Shown: positions 15,353-23,406, numbered from the stretch's first letter. The stretch is DNA of 48,628 nucleotides from Thermoplasmata archaeon (GCA_021821785.1 JAKACD010000008.1:1-48628), one strand, 5' to 3'. Notes: generated by a model from the letters alone, not told the origin. A program made the numbers and translations.

Positions 15353-15360
15353 CGGAAGCT
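15353..15360 (+). repeat. Target site duplication, left copy
   Basis: CGGAAGCT (CCGGAAGCT if nine bases are counted) directly flanks the left IS end and recurs at the right end. Confidence 0.8.
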
Positions 15361-15362
15361 GA

Positions 15363-15389
15363 GTGGTGTGCGGAGATTGGTAGGTGACG
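15363..15389 (+). repeat. Left terminal inverted repeat of the IS
   Basis: Begins GTGGTGTGCGGAGATTGG; pairs with the reverse complement of 16667-16693 with five mismatches. Confidence 0.8.
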
Positions 15390-15405
15390 CCCCTGCCGAG
15401 AACGG

Positions 15406-16515
15406 TCATGGGTAGGTTCTCCCGCTCAAATATCTGTGCACGGCGATCTCGTAGGTCGCCCGACGGGTCTTGCGGCTCAGCAGCATCACGAGTTGGTTGA
15501 GCAGGCCCCCGCCCCACCGCGCCCACTTGCGCTTGCACCGGTCAGCGATCATCCCCATCACCCGCTCGACCCCGTTCGAGGTGGCCGGCATTGAGATCCC
15601 TTGTGCGACCACCTCGGCGAAGACGACCAGGGCCTTCGCCTCGCGGCGAATCGTGCGGGCCGAGCGAGGGCAAGCCCCTCGGTCGAGTCGTTGGGCAAGA
15701 GCCTCGAGCTCGATGAGGGTGCTCCGCACCCGGTCCGTGATCGCCCACCACTCGCTTCGGAGTCGGTGGTGCTCCACCGAGTTCCTCAGATGGGCCAGGA
15801 GCCCTCGCATCGGCGCGAGGATCGCCTCGCGGTCGAGGAGGCCCACTCCCTCCTCCTGCAGGAGTCCTCCCAGCAGTCGGACGAAGTGGACGTGACAGAG
15901 CTGGTGGAACTCCGTGGGGTAGGCCATCAGCCCGAAATCGTCGTCGGTCACCAGCTGGTGGACGGCCTGTCCTTCGAGGACGGAAGCGGGAGGGCCTCCG
16001 ACGTTCACCTCGGCGAGGTGGACGTGATGCTCGGGGTCCACCGTGATCGCTACATGGACCGGGTCCTGGGCACCTCTCCTCCGCTGACTCTTGACGAAGG
16101 TCGAGTCGGCCTCGTGGACCGAGCGCTCGACAGGGGGCGGGGTGGACGGCGCGCGGAGCGCGCGCCTCACCTCGACGGCGATCTCCTGCAGGAAGTCCCA
16201 GATGGTGCGGCGAGGCACCCGCAGTCCGAGGGTTCGCTCGAGGGCTTCGGAGGCATCTCCGAAGGAGGTGCGGGTGGCCATCTCCGCGGCGGCGAGACGG
16301 AGTTCCGGGGTGTAGCGGCGCTTCCCCAGCCCGAGGGCGGTGAGGAGCGGGGAGAAGGTGCGCCGTCCCAGACGGTCGCGGACCCGTCGGGGACGGAGGT
16401 CGACGGGCCCCAGGCGGGTGATGAACCGTCGGGGTCGCGAACCGTGGCCGACGAACCTCGGTCGACCGTCGGGGAGGACGATCCGATGGAGTTCCTCGAG
16501 GAGGAACGCCTCCAT
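15406..16515 (-). CDS. IS transposase (DDE type)
   Basis: 369 residues from the first ATG. Possible catalytic acids: Asp in VHEADSTFVK, Asp in LVTDDDFGLMAY, Glu in SNGVERVMGMIADRCKRKW. The DUF-type block YTPELRLAAAEMATRTSFGDASEALERTLGLRVPRRTIWDFLQE is an HTH-like domain seen in ISH6/ISLre2 transposases. The frame stays open for about 50 codons upstream of the ATG, to a TGA at 16669-16671, and reads convincingly as protein (QELPPIELAQLLNRAYHRGIDALRAVFEE). That stretch has no ATG, GTG or TTG, so the true start is unusual (perhaps ATA or CTG) or the IS copy has lost it. The stop lies 45 bp from the left IS end. Confidence 0.85.
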   Translation of the reverse strand: MEAFLLEELHRIVLPDGRPRFVGHGSRPRRFITRLGPVDLRPRRVRDRLGRRTFSPLLTALGLGKRRYTPELRLAAAEMATRTSFGDASEALERTLGLRVPRRTIWDFLQEIAVEVRRALRAPSTPPPVERSVHEADSTFVKSQRRRGAQDPVHVAITVDPEHHVHLAEVNVGGPPASVLEGQAVHQLVTDDDFGLMAYPTEFHQLCHVHFVRLLGGLLQEEGVGLLDREAILAPMRGLLAHLRNSVEHHRLRSEWWAITDRVRSTLIELEALAQRLDRGACPRSARTIRREAKALVVFAEVVAQGISMPATSNGVERVMGMIADRCKRKWARWGGGLLNQLVMLLSRKTRRATYEIAVHRYLSGRTYP

Positions 16516-16666
16516 CTCTTCGAAGACGGCGCGGAGGGCGTCAATCCCTCGGTGGTAGGCTCGGTTCAGCAGTTGAGCAAGCTCTATCGGCGGGAGTTCC
16601 TGTATCTTCGTGGGCCTCTCCTCCTGTTGGGTTCTTGGTGGTTCCCACCAGGGGAGAGGTTCCCCC

Positions 16667-16693
16667 CGTCATCTACCGATCTTCACACACTAC
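16667..16693 (-). repeat. Right terminal inverted repeat of the IS
   Basis: Minus strand begins GTAGTGTGTGAAGATCGG; 22 of 27 positions match the left end. Confidence 0.8.
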
Positions 16694-16701
16694 CGGAAGC
16701 T
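16694..16701 (+). repeat. Target site duplication, right copy
   Basis: CGGAAGCT, identical to 15353-15360. Confidence 0.8.
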
Positions 16702-16756
16702 GGCCCGTACGCCGCGCGGGGCGCGCTCGCTTTAGCGTCCGCTCCTTCGAGCCGGG

Positions 16757-17668
16757 GTGGCTCCTCCCACGCGGACCGCGATCGTCCCGCCCCGTCTCGC
16801 TTCGCTCCCGCGGGAATGGGAGCAGCTCGAGTACTCTTCGCGCTCGCTCGTCGTCGTCGGGGACGGTCGGCGCCTCTTGCGGGCGTGGGGCGCGCCGGAA
16901 GCGCCGTGGGTCCTGGCCGTCGAGCCGGTGGGACACCGCTGGCAGGTCGAAGCGCCCGGCGGCCGGGTCGAGGCGCGCGCCGTCCGAGCCGCGGCGCGCG
17001 CCCTCTTCAGTTTCGCGCATCCGATCGAGGAGTTCTACCGGCAGGTGCGGTCGGAGCCCGTGCTGCGCGGGACGGAGCGACGGTTCCGCGGGCTGCGCCT
17101 TCCGCGCGATGCGAACCTGTACGAGGCGCTCTTCCATTCGATCGTCGGGCAGCAGCTCTCCGTCGCGGCGGCGAACGCCGTGAAGCGCCGGCTGATCGAG
17201 CGGACCCGATCGGTCCTCGTCCACGGCCGGGTCGAGGTGCCGCATGTCCCCCGGCCCTCGGCCTTACGTGCGCTCGGTCCGGAAGGTCTGCGCGCGGTCG
17301 GCGTCAGCGGCGCGAAGGCGCGCGCCCTCGGCGCGCTGGCGGCCACCGCCGACTTCCCGCCCGAGCGAATCGCCGAATGGCGTCGGGGCGAGCTCGCGGC
17401 GGCGATCGAGGCGCTCACCGCTCTTCCCGGCGTGGGCCGATGGACCGCCGAGAACGCGCTCCTGCGGGGGGTCGGCCGACCGGACGTCTTCGTGGGCGGA
17501 GATCTCGGCATCCGCGTGGCGCTGGACGCCTACGGGGTCGTCCCCCGCGGTGCTCCCGAGGCGACGGTCCGCGCCTGGGCCGACCGTCACTATACGGGGT
17601 GGGGAAGTTACGCTACGCTCTACCTGTGGCGGAAGTGGGTCGAGGACCGACCCGGAAAGACCGGCTAA
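16757..17668 (+). CDS. DNA-3-methyladenine glycosylase II (AlkA-like, HhH-GPD)
   Basis: 303 residues from GTG. The core LYEALFHSIVGQQLSVAAANAVKRRL, the HhH hairpin LTALPGVGRWTAENALL and the Gly/Pro-rich loop with the catalytic Asp249 in VFVGGDLGIRVAL are diagnostic of the HhH-GPD base excision glycosylases. The end YTGWGSYATLYLWR is typical of AlkA. It removes alkylated purines and leaves an abasic site. The N-terminal 90 residues resemble the AlkA_N beta domain. A TATA-like GCTTTAGCG at 16728-16736 lies about 20 bp before the GTG, so the mRNA may be leaderless. The IS right end is 60 bp upstream. Its stop overlaps that of the convergent thpR. Confidence 0.88.
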   Translation: MAPPTRTAIVPPRLASLPREWEQLEYSSRSLVVVGDGRRLLRAWGAPEAPWVLAVEPVGHRWQVEAPGGRVEARAVRAAARALFSFAHPIEEFYRQVRSEPVLRGTERRFRGLRLPRDANLYEALFHSIVGQQLSVAAANAVKRRLIERTRSVLVHGRVEVPHVPRPSALRALGPEGLRAVGVSGAKARALGALAATADFPPERIAEWRRGELAAAIEALTALPGVGRWTAENALLRGVGRPDVFVGGDLGIRVALDAYGVVPRGAPEATVRAWADRHYTGWGSYATLYLWRKWVEDRPGKTG

Positions 17669-18186
17669 CCCGGTCGGCCGCCGCCGAGCGGGAACGTGGC
17701 CCGCGTCTGGTGGATCGCCCCCCGCGGCGTGAGCGTGCTCTCCTTCAACACCACCTCCGTGACCCTTACCTCCCGGGTCGGCGGCGCGGGCTCCGCCCCC
17801 GACAGGAGGGCCTCCGCCCGACGCCGCTCGCCCGGCGAACGGACGCGGAAAAGCGTCAGGTGGGGCACGAACCGCCCCCGCTCTCTCGGGAAGCCGAGGG
17901 GAACGAGCGCGGTCGCGATCCGCGCCGCCACGTCGGCGACCTCGGTGGCCCCGCGGGTCGCCCCAACCCAGACGACCCGGGGGTGGTCCCGGGAGGGGAA
18001 GGCCCCCACACCCTCGAGGCGGAGATCGAACGGCGGGCGGTCCCGTACCGCTTCGGCGACCGCCGCCGAGATCGCGGGGAGCTGGTCGGGTCGGACCTTT
18101 CCGAGGAACTTCACGGTGAGGTGGGCGGGGGCGCTCGCCCCGGCGGGGCCGGCGGTCGTGAGCTCGATCGCGAGGAAGAGCCGCAC
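17665..18186 (-). CDS. thpR: RNA 2',3'-cyclic phosphodiesterase (ThpR, 2H family)
   Basis: A 173-residue 2H phosphoesterase with the two catalytic tetrapeptides HLTV (residues 22-25) and HLTL (109-112). These flank the RNA-end pocket in enzymes first named 2'-5' RNA ligase that mainly open 2',3'-cyclic phosphates. The start RLFLAIEL matches the family (R-x-F-x-A-I/L) and the GTG at 18186 gives exactly that N-terminus. The track ORF runs much further upstream but is a shadow of the HerA gene. It begins 26 bp after the HerA-like gene stop, on the same strand, and may share its transcript. Confidence 0.88.
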   Translation of the reverse strand: MRLFLAIELTTAGPAGASAPAHLTVKFLGKVRPDQLPAISAAVAEAVRDRPPFDLRLEGVGAFPSRDHPRVVWVGATRGATEVADVAARIATALVPLGFPRERGRFVPHLTLFRVRSPGERRRAEALLSGAEPAPPTREVRVTEVVLKESTLTPRGAIHQTRATFPLGGGRPG

Positions 18187-18212
18187 GAGCCCTCGAGAGG
18201 CGCGCCGCGTTC

Positions 18213-20789
18213 TTACGCGTTGGTCCCGGTACGCGCGACGGCGGGGCCCGGAGGCTCCGTGATCGTCCAGACCTGCGCCTGGTCGATCCCGACCTTGAGG
18301 GAGCGGAGGACGGCCCGCACGCGCCGGGCGCGCCGCGGATCTCCGACGACGAAGAGGGCGAACGCGTGGTGGGCCCGGGCCTTCTCCCATCCTCGTCGGA
18401 TCCGCTCGGCCCGCAGCGCCCCCGAGACCTCCGCCTCGATGTGCACGTCCCGTCCGCCGAAGTAGCGCCAGGCCCAGCTCCCCCGAACCCGCTCGATCTC
18501 CTCGGCCAGTTCGCACGGCGCGCAGGCCCCGGGCTCGGCGAGCTGGCGGTAGACCGCGTCGGGGAGCGTGGTGTCGTAGCGACCCTGGCGGAGAATCTCG
18601 ATCCGATGGCCGCGTCGGGCAAAGATGCGGAAGGTCCGAACGAGGAGCCAGCGGTGCTCGGCGCTCTCCCGCGTCGCGCCGGTGGGCGCCGTGAGGCCGA
18701 GCCGTCGTTCGCCGGCGGGGCTCAGGGAGCAACCGCGCGGCCCGAGGAGGAGCCAGCCCTCTCGGAGCGCGCGGAGCCAGCCGAGCCGCAACGTCTCGAT
18801 CTCGGGCGGGGAACCGCCGGGGAGCGCCCGGGCCGCGGCGACCGCCCGGTCGGCGCTCGCGAGGGGGCGACTCTCCTCCTCGGCGGCCAGGGTCGCCAGG
18901 AGAAGCCGCTCCGTCGCGGGGTCGACCCCGATCGAGGCTTCGCTCGTCTCGGCCGCGGGCGGGTACTCCCCGCGAGTGCGCCGGACCGCCTCGCGCCAGC
19001 CGTCCGAGGCCCGGGGGCCGTCGCCGTCGGTCGGATAGACGCCGCGGACCTGGCCGGAGGCAACCTCGAGGCGGAGGCCGTGACCCGGCGGAAGCGCGGA
19101 GAGGTCTCGCTCCGCTGCCTCGGGCGCGAGGCCAACCCATTCTCCGATGGAGCGGGCCACGCGCCGGGGAACGCCGAACGATACCACATCGGTGAGCGAG
19201 CCTCCGACCGCGCTCTTGAGCTCGGGCGCGAGCCGGTCGGGGAACTGCGTCGCGACGAGCGCCCGGAGGCCGAACTTTCGGCTCTCGGTGAGGATCTCGG
19301 CGACGAGCCGCGGCGAGAAGGCGTGCACCTCATCCAGCACCAGCCACACCGGCCGGGACTCGGGCCGCTCGGTGCGGCGCGCCGCGAGGCCGAGGTACGT
19401 GCGCGCGAGGAGGAGCGTTCCCGCGAACGCCGCCGACTCCGGGCCGAGGAGGGCGAAGGGGATCCGCACGAGCACCGGACGGCCATGCTCGAGCAGGTCC
19501 TCGACGGGGATCCCACCGTCCGAGGGGGCCAGGAGCTCCGCGAGCGGCGGCACGAGCGCGACCTTCGAGAGGCGGGTGGCCGCCGACCAGAGGAAGTCGG
19601 GCTGGCGCCGGAGGACCGGCTCGAGCTCCGCGAGAAAGCGGGCCAGGTCGGCGCGCCGTGTCGCGAGCCGCGCCGCCTCTCGCCGGTCGCGGTCGGTGAG
19701 GAGCGCGTAGAGGTCGACCACCGAGCCCGACGCGTCGAGCACGAGCCGCACGAACGAGTCGAAGATCCGCTCGAGGCGGAACCCCCAGTACACGTCGCTG
19801 CCATCGGGGGTCAGCCGTTTCAGCGCGGCCACGAGATGCGCCGCGGCCCGGTCGCGGGCGCCGGGCGTGCTCGCGAGCGCCGCAATCCCGGGGACGGGCG
19901 GGTCGCTCGCATCGATCGCAATGAGCCGATCCCGCTCCTCGGCCGTGAGCTGACCCACGATCGCCGGGGCGAGGTCCCCGTGAAGGTCGATCACGAGCAG
20001 GGCCCCGCCGCGGCGGATCTGCCGGGCCGCGCTCCGGGCGAGGTAGGTCGTCTTCCCCGCGCCCGACGCTCCGAAGACGACGCGGTGACCCTCCTCGAGC
20101 CGGTCCGCCGCCTCCGGACGCCCCGCGGCCACCTCCGCGGTGCGTTCCAGCCGGTCCGGCGCCACCTCCACCCATGCCTCCTCGGGGAGACGGCGCCGCC
20201 GGCCGTGCCGCCAGTCTGCGCGCGCACCCAGCCGGGCCGGGGCCGCCGTGGTAGCGACGCCCGTCGAGACCGTCCACGCGGCCGCCACCGCGGTGGCGAC
20301 GGCCGGCTCGCTCCGCGCGAGCGCCTCCGGCGACGGGGCGCTCAACTGGAACCGACGGGCCACCGAGATCACGCCCGACGGCTCTCGCCACCAGAAGGTC
20401 TGGAAGGCGAGCCACCCGCGCGCTCCGGCAAGGCGGGTGAGGTCCGCGGGCTCCCGCGCGAGGTCCGGGGCGGGAGCGCCGAGAGGGGAACGCGCGGCAC
20501 GAACGAGGTCCCGCACGACGCTCACACTCTCCCGGGGAGGGTCGAGGGCCGGCGGCCCCGCCCGACGTTCGAGCGCGAGCATCCCGACCGCGGGGACCGC
20601 CTCCACGGTCGCGACGAGCGAGGCGGGGCGTACGGTCACCCACGGGATGGGCTCGGGCGACGGGGACTCGAAGAGCACGCCGGACGGCGCCGGGGTCGCG
20701 AGAACGGCGTGGGCCAGGGCGCGGTACCATCGACGGCGGAGCGACTCGGGCCCGCGCGCGCGCACCGCGAGCAGCTCCCGGTCGCTCAT
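18213..20789 (-). CDS. HerA/VirB4-like ATPase with C-terminal winged helix and nuclease-like domain
   Basis: 858 residues. After an N-terminal region of about 230 residues rich in beta strands comes a HerA/FtsK-superfamily motor: Walker A GASGAGKTT (240-248), LLVIDLHGDLA (264-273), Walker B VWLVLDEVHAF (481-491), and the sensor-like LVATQFPDRLAPELKSAVGG with VVSFGVPRR. Residues about 620-705 resemble a winged helix (ending LSPAGERRLGL). Residues about 711-835 (HRWLLVRTFRIFARRGHRIEIL, PDAVYRQL with Asp744, VHIEAEVSG with Glu785/787, Lys803) follow the PD-(D/E)xK-like pattern of replication-relaxation or Mrr-type proteins, with ExE replacing ExK. The start at 20789 overlaps (ATGA) the upstream small gene. 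Possible roles are DNA pumping in conjugation, repair or antiviral defence. Confidence 0.8.
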   Translation of the reverse strand: MSDRELLAVRARGPESLRRRWYRALAHAVLATPAPSGVLFESPSPEPIPWVTVRPASLVATVEAVPAVGMLALERRAGPPALDPPRESVSVVRDLVRAARSPLGAPAPDLAREPADLTRLAGARGWLAFQTFWWREPSGVISVARRFQLSAPSPEALARSEPAVATAVAAAWTVSTGVATTAAPARLGARADWRHGRRRRLPEEAWVEVAPDRLERTAEVAAGRPEAADRLEEGHRVVFGASGAGKTTYLARSAARQIRRGGALLVIDLHGDLAPAIVGQLTAEERDRLIAIDASDPPVPGIAALASTPGARDRAAAHLVAALKRLTPDGSDVYWGFRLERIFDSFVRLVLDASGSVVDLYALLTDRDRREAARLATRRADLARFLAELEPVLRRQPDFLWSAATRLSKVALVPPLAELLAPSDGGIPVEDLLEHGRPVLVRIPFALLGPESAAFAGTLLLARTYLGLAARRTERPESRPVWLVLDEVHAFSPRLVAEILTESRKFGLRALVATQFPDRLAPELKSAVGGSLTDVVSFGVPRRVARSIGEWVGLAPEAAERDLSALPPGHGLRLEVASGQVRGVYPTDGDGPRASDGWREAVRRTRGEYPPAAETSEASIGVDPATERLLLATLAAEEESRPLASADRAVAAARALPGGSPPEIETLRLGWLRALREGWLLLGPRGCSLSPAGERRLGLTAPTGATRESAEHRWLLVRTFRIFARRGHRIEILRQGRYDTTLPDAVYRQLAEPGACAPCELAEEIERVRGSWAWRYFGGRDVHIEAEVSGALRAERIRRGWEKARAHHAFALFVVGDPRRARRVRAVLRSLKVGIDQAQVWTITEPPGPAVARTGTNA

Positions 20790-21268
20790 GCGCGGTCCTC
20801 CGCGCGCGCCCGGGCGAGCAGCCGGCCGATCGCGTCGGCGAGCCCGGCCAGGCGGTTCGCCTGGGCGAAGGCGAGGAGCGCCGCCTCGGGGAGGATCCGC
20901 TCCCGGGGCCGGTCGTGCTCCCAGAGGCGTACGGTCCACCAGCGGGCGCCGTCCGGACCCGAGTAGAGGTGGGCGATCGGGCGGTACGGGCCGGCGAGAG
21001 GAAGGCGCACGGCGCCGACCCATCGGACCGACGGGTTCGTTCGTTCGGGAACGGGTTGGGAGGGAAGCGGTTCGTTCGCTCGGCGTTCAGCCGGCACGGT
21101 CTCCACGGTAGGTTCACAGATCCTCCCCTCCTCCGGCGGGCCGACGGAGGCGAGGTCGCTCGAGGTCGCGGCGCGCGCGGAGCGCAACGGCTCCGTGACC
21201 GTCGTCCGAGAGCCCGCTCCCGCAGCCGGACCGCCGCAGGACTCGGACGAGCGGGGTTCCGGCGACAT
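20786..21268 (-). CDS. Small protein translationally coupled to the HerA-like ATPase
   Basis: 160 residues from the ATG at 21268; I do not recognise it. The first 75 residues are low complexity (Ser, Pro, Glu). The last 80 form an ordered domain, VRWVGAVRLPLAGPYRPIAHLYSGPDGARWWTVRLWEHDRPRERILPEAALLAFAQANRLAGLADAIGRLLARAR, with a strand-rich half and two helices. The true start may lie inside (several GTG codons). The stop overlaps the ATPase start by four bases, so the two products are made together and probably work together, as adaptor or DNA-binding partner (inference). Confidence 0.65.
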   Translation of the reverse strand: MSPEPRSSESCGGPAAGAGSRTTVTEPLRSARAATSSDLASVGPPEEGRICEPTVETVPAERRANEPLPSQPVPERTNPSVRWVGAVRLPLAGPYRPIAHLYSGPDGARWWTVRLWEHDRPRERILPEAALLAFAQANRLAGLADAIGRLLARARAEDRA

Positions 21269-21688
21269 CGCCGGAGAAGCGGTCCGGTGCGGGCGCCCGC
21301 CGCTCCTCGTGCGGGACCCTCGGTCGGTCCGACCGGGCGTCCGCTACAAGGGGGCGGCCTCCGAGGGTCCCTGTCCGCTCGGGGCGACGCCGCGCGCTAG
21401 ACGGTTAGCTCCCCTGTCCTCGGCACGACCGATCGGCGGAGAGGTCCTCCGCGGAGGTCGCGCGGGAGGGGGGCGGGGTCGATCGGCCGACCGAGCTCAG
21501 CGTTCCCGGGGTCCGATACCGCATCGAGGATCGACGCGAGACCGGGGCGCGGGATAGGGAAGGTTCGGGGCCGTCCATGGGGGATTTCGCCCCGTCCAGG
21601 GCGGGCGAGGGGTAGATGGCTATCGGCGTCGGGGAACGATGAACGATGGCCCCGATCGGCAGGCCCGAGCGGTGTAAGGAGGGGCCCC
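21269..21688 (+). other. Gap without a supported gene
   Basis: About 420 bp before the glycosyltransferase remnant. No frame gives a recognisable protein, and no tRNA- or snoRNA-like structure was seen. It must hold the promoter of the small-protein/HerA unit, but no clear TATA box stands out. A good Shine-Dalgarno AAGGAGG (21676-21682) precedes the ATG at 21689. Confidence 0.5.
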
Positions 21689-22690
21689 ATGCTCGGGTGG
21701 GACGGATCGGGCGCGGAAGGGAGGAGCCGTCCCTCGACGTCGTCATCGTCACCCGCGACCGTCCCCTCCGCCTCGCCGCGCTGCTCGGCGATCTGTCCGA
21801 GGGTGCGTACCGACCGCGCACGATCACGCTCGTGGACGACTCCCCGCGGCCGTCCGACTGGTCGAAGAGTTTCCCAACGCTCCCGCTCCGGACGCTCCGC
21901 CCGTCGCGGCGCACGTTCATCTCGGCCGCGAAGAACGCGGGGCGCGGGGCGGGACCGCCCCGTTCGTAGCGCTTGTCGACGGCGACAAGCGACTTCCGCC
22001 CGACGTGCTCCCCACGCTCGTCCGAGACCTCGAGACCCACCCCGACTGGGGCGCGGTCATGCCGGGGGTCGTCTATCACCAACGATCCGAGCTCGTCTGG
22101 GTGCACGCGACTCCGTTCCGGCCGGACCGCTGGGAGTTCGACCTGCTCGGACGGAACCGTCCGCGCCAGGCGCCGCTCGAACACCGGCACCTCCCGACCG
22201 ACGCGCTGCCGAACCTGTCGGTCGTCCGTCGATCCGGGATGGAGGCCGTAGGGGGATTCGATGAGGGATTTCCCGTGAACAGTTCGGCCGACCTCTGCCA
22301 GCGCATGAAGTCGGCCGGCCGGGTGGTCCAGGCCGATACGGGCGTGCTCACCCGCCACTACGTGGAGCCGCCCGGGACCCCGGGCTACTGGGCGGAGCAT
22401 GCCGTCGTAGACCCGTACCGCGCGCGACACGAGGTCGCCGACTGGTTCCGCTTCCCCCGGCGCTGGGGCCCGGCCGGCCCGGGATTCGCCGCTCGGGCGA
22501 GCGCGCGGGCGCTCCGCTTCCTCCTGCCCACGATCGTCGCCGCGGCGATACGCCCGGTCCCCCACCGCTTCCGGCTGATGGTCAGCCTCGGCCAAGGATG
22601 CAGCGACGGGCTCTTCGGCCCGATGCCGGCGTCGCCGGCTCCATGGGCGGCTTCGAACGATGGTGGGGGCCGGCCGCCCGAGTCACACGG
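21689..22690 (+). pseudogene. Family 2 glycosyltransferase, broken by several -1 frameshifts
   Basis: The protein can be rebuilt only by changing frame three times. After an ATG with an excellent Shine-Dalgarno (MLGWDGSGAEG) the next frame gives EEPSLDVVIVTRDRPLRLAALLGDL and TITLVDDSPRP, the GT2 nucleotide-sugar start; another frame gives APFVALVDGDKRLPPDVLPTL (the DxD-like VDGDK) and EAVGGFDEGFPVNSSADLCQRMK, the GT2 acceptor block; a third gives a tail DAGVAGSMGGFERWWG. Each change equals one missing base, near GGGAGG (about 21720), GGCGGGA (about 21955) and a GC run near 22615. A pseudogene is most likely. Assembly loss of a G in homopolymers is the alternative. Confidence 0.7.
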
Positions 22691-22692
22691 CG

Positions 22693-22782
22693 AAAAAGGG
22701 GTAGGAAAGGTCCTTCGCACGCCTGGGACACGGTGCTGTCCCCTTGCGACGATATGGAAGGACCTTTCCCGGGGTGGTTGCA
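22693..22782 (-). ncRNA. Candidate small structured RNA with own TATA box and T-run end
   Basis: Read on the minus strand, a 13-bp perfect stem (GGAAAGGTCCTTC at 22757-22769 pairing with GAAGGACCTTTCC at 22704-22716) encloses a second hairpin, GGGACA-GCACCG-TGTCCC. Six bases after the outer stem comes TTTTT (22693-22697), an archaeal-type terminator. Upstream, CTCAAATAG at 22802-22810 resembles the window's CTAAATAG promoters. No reading frame explains the structure. It overlaps the 3' end of the decayed glycosyltransferase, so a pure terminator/attenuator role or a small mobile element remains possible. Confidence 0.45.
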
Positions 22783-22801
22783 GGTTCTCGATCCTCGCCG
22801 G

Positions 22802-22810
22802 CCTATTTGA
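22802..22810 (-). promoter_or_regulatory. TATA-like box of the candidate small RNA
   Basis: Minus-strand TCAAATAGG in GGCCC...GGCC context, about 20 bp before the predicted RNA start and differing by one base from the CTAAATAG boxes of tyrS and the phosphate transporter gene. No other leftward gene lies close enough to use it. Confidence 0.35.
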
Positions 22811-22861
22811 GGGCCGGACGGGGAGGGCCCGAAACGCCCCCTCGAGCGGTGTTCCGCCGGC

Positions 22862-23347
22862 TTACCGGGCCCGGTGCGTCTCGGGCTCGGCGAGAACGAT
22901 GCGCGGGAGCTCCCCCTCGATCGCCGGAGGCCGACGGGCGACGGCGCTCGCCCGGGCGGCGTGACCCTGCCGGGGTAGGAGCCACCGCTCGCCCCAGGCG
23001 CGGAGCTCCCGCGCGGCGGGGGCGAGGCCGAGTCCCATCTCGGTGAGGGAGTAGACGACCGAGAACGGGCGCGTGCTGACGACCGTCCGCTGGACGACGC
23101 CTTGGCCCTCGAGGAACTTCAGGGTCGCGCTCAGGGTCTTCGCGTTGAGCCGAGCGTTCGACTTCAGGATCTCGCTGAACCGCTGCGGCCCCTCGAGAAG
23201 GCGGTGCACGATCGCGAGGCGCCACTCCGTGCCGATGACTCCGACGGCGGCCAGGACCGGGCAGAGTCCCCGGCCCTCGTTCGTGTCGCAGGTATCCGCG
23301 CCCCCGGCCGGACCGGCGGCCGGTCGGCGGGCTCGCTCCGTCTCCAT
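22862..23347 (-). CDS. HxlR-family winged-helix transcriptional regulator
   Basis: 161 residues. The HxlR/MarR-like core runs CPVLAAVGVIGTEWRLAIVHRLLEGPQRFSEILKSNARLNAKTLSATLKFLEGQGVVQRTV, with the conserved N-terminal cysteine near CPV that in YodB/HypR types senses redox or electrophiles. The usual W-x-L-x-I-L-x-L-x2-G-x2-RF-x-E-L pattern is clear. The C-terminal part after VYSLTEMGLGL is extended by about 45 residues. It is divergent from the 23407 gene; a palindrome TATAGT-T-ACTGTA in the shared promoter suits an HxlR dimer, so self-repression is likely. Confidence 0.88.
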   Translation of the reverse strand: METERARRPAAGPAGGADTCDTNEGRGLCPVLAAVGVIGTEWRLAIVHRLLEGPQRFSEILKSNARLNAKTLSATLKFLEGQGVVQRTVVSTRPFSVVYSLTEMGLGLAPAARELRAWGERWLLPRQGHAARASAVARRPPAIEGELPRIVLAEPETHRAR

Positions 23348-23384
23348 GACGTGGACCTCATAGGAAGAGGATCACGGACCTTCT

Positions 23385-23397
23385 TATAGTTACTGTA
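23385..23397. promoter_or_regulatory. Palindromic operator over a shared divergent promoter
   Basis: TATAGT-T-ACTGTA (one mismatch between half sites) overlaps the TATA sequence CTTATAG/CTATAAG. That box lies about 34 bp from the HxlR start on one side and about 20 bp from the 23407 ATG on the other. HxlR-type proteins bind GTTACT/AGTAAC-like half sites, so the neighbour is the natural candidate. Confidence 0.5.
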
Positions 23398-23406
23398 TGC
23401 AATTAG

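Larger units (their letters stand above)
15361..16693 (-). mobile_element. Complete insertion sequence with one DDE transposase (ISH6/ISLre2-like)
   Basis: An element of about 1333 bp. Terminal inverted repeats lie at 15363-15389 and 16667-16693 and match at 22 of 27 positions (GTGGTGTGCGGAGATTGGT against GTAGTGTGTGAAGATCGGT). It is bounded by an 8-9 bp direct repeat (C)CGGAAGCT. One transposase fills the interior. Length, terminal repeats and 8-9 bp duplication fit the ISH6 or ISLre2 families; which one needs a database search. It landed between the surface protein promoter and the AlkA-type gene without breaking a recognisable gene. The intact ends and target repeats suggest a recent insertion. 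Confidence 0.88.

Noticed and set aside
15601-18465. 954-residue plus-strand ORF
   Set aside because: Runs antisense through the transposase and across alkA and thpR; no family match, while the other frames carry clear motifs.
18366-20966. 866-residue plus-strand ORF
   Set aside because: Antisense shadow of the HerA-like ATPase.
21405-22595. 396-residue minus-strand ORF
   Set aside because: Antisense to the glycosyltransferase remnant; low-complexity and without motifs.
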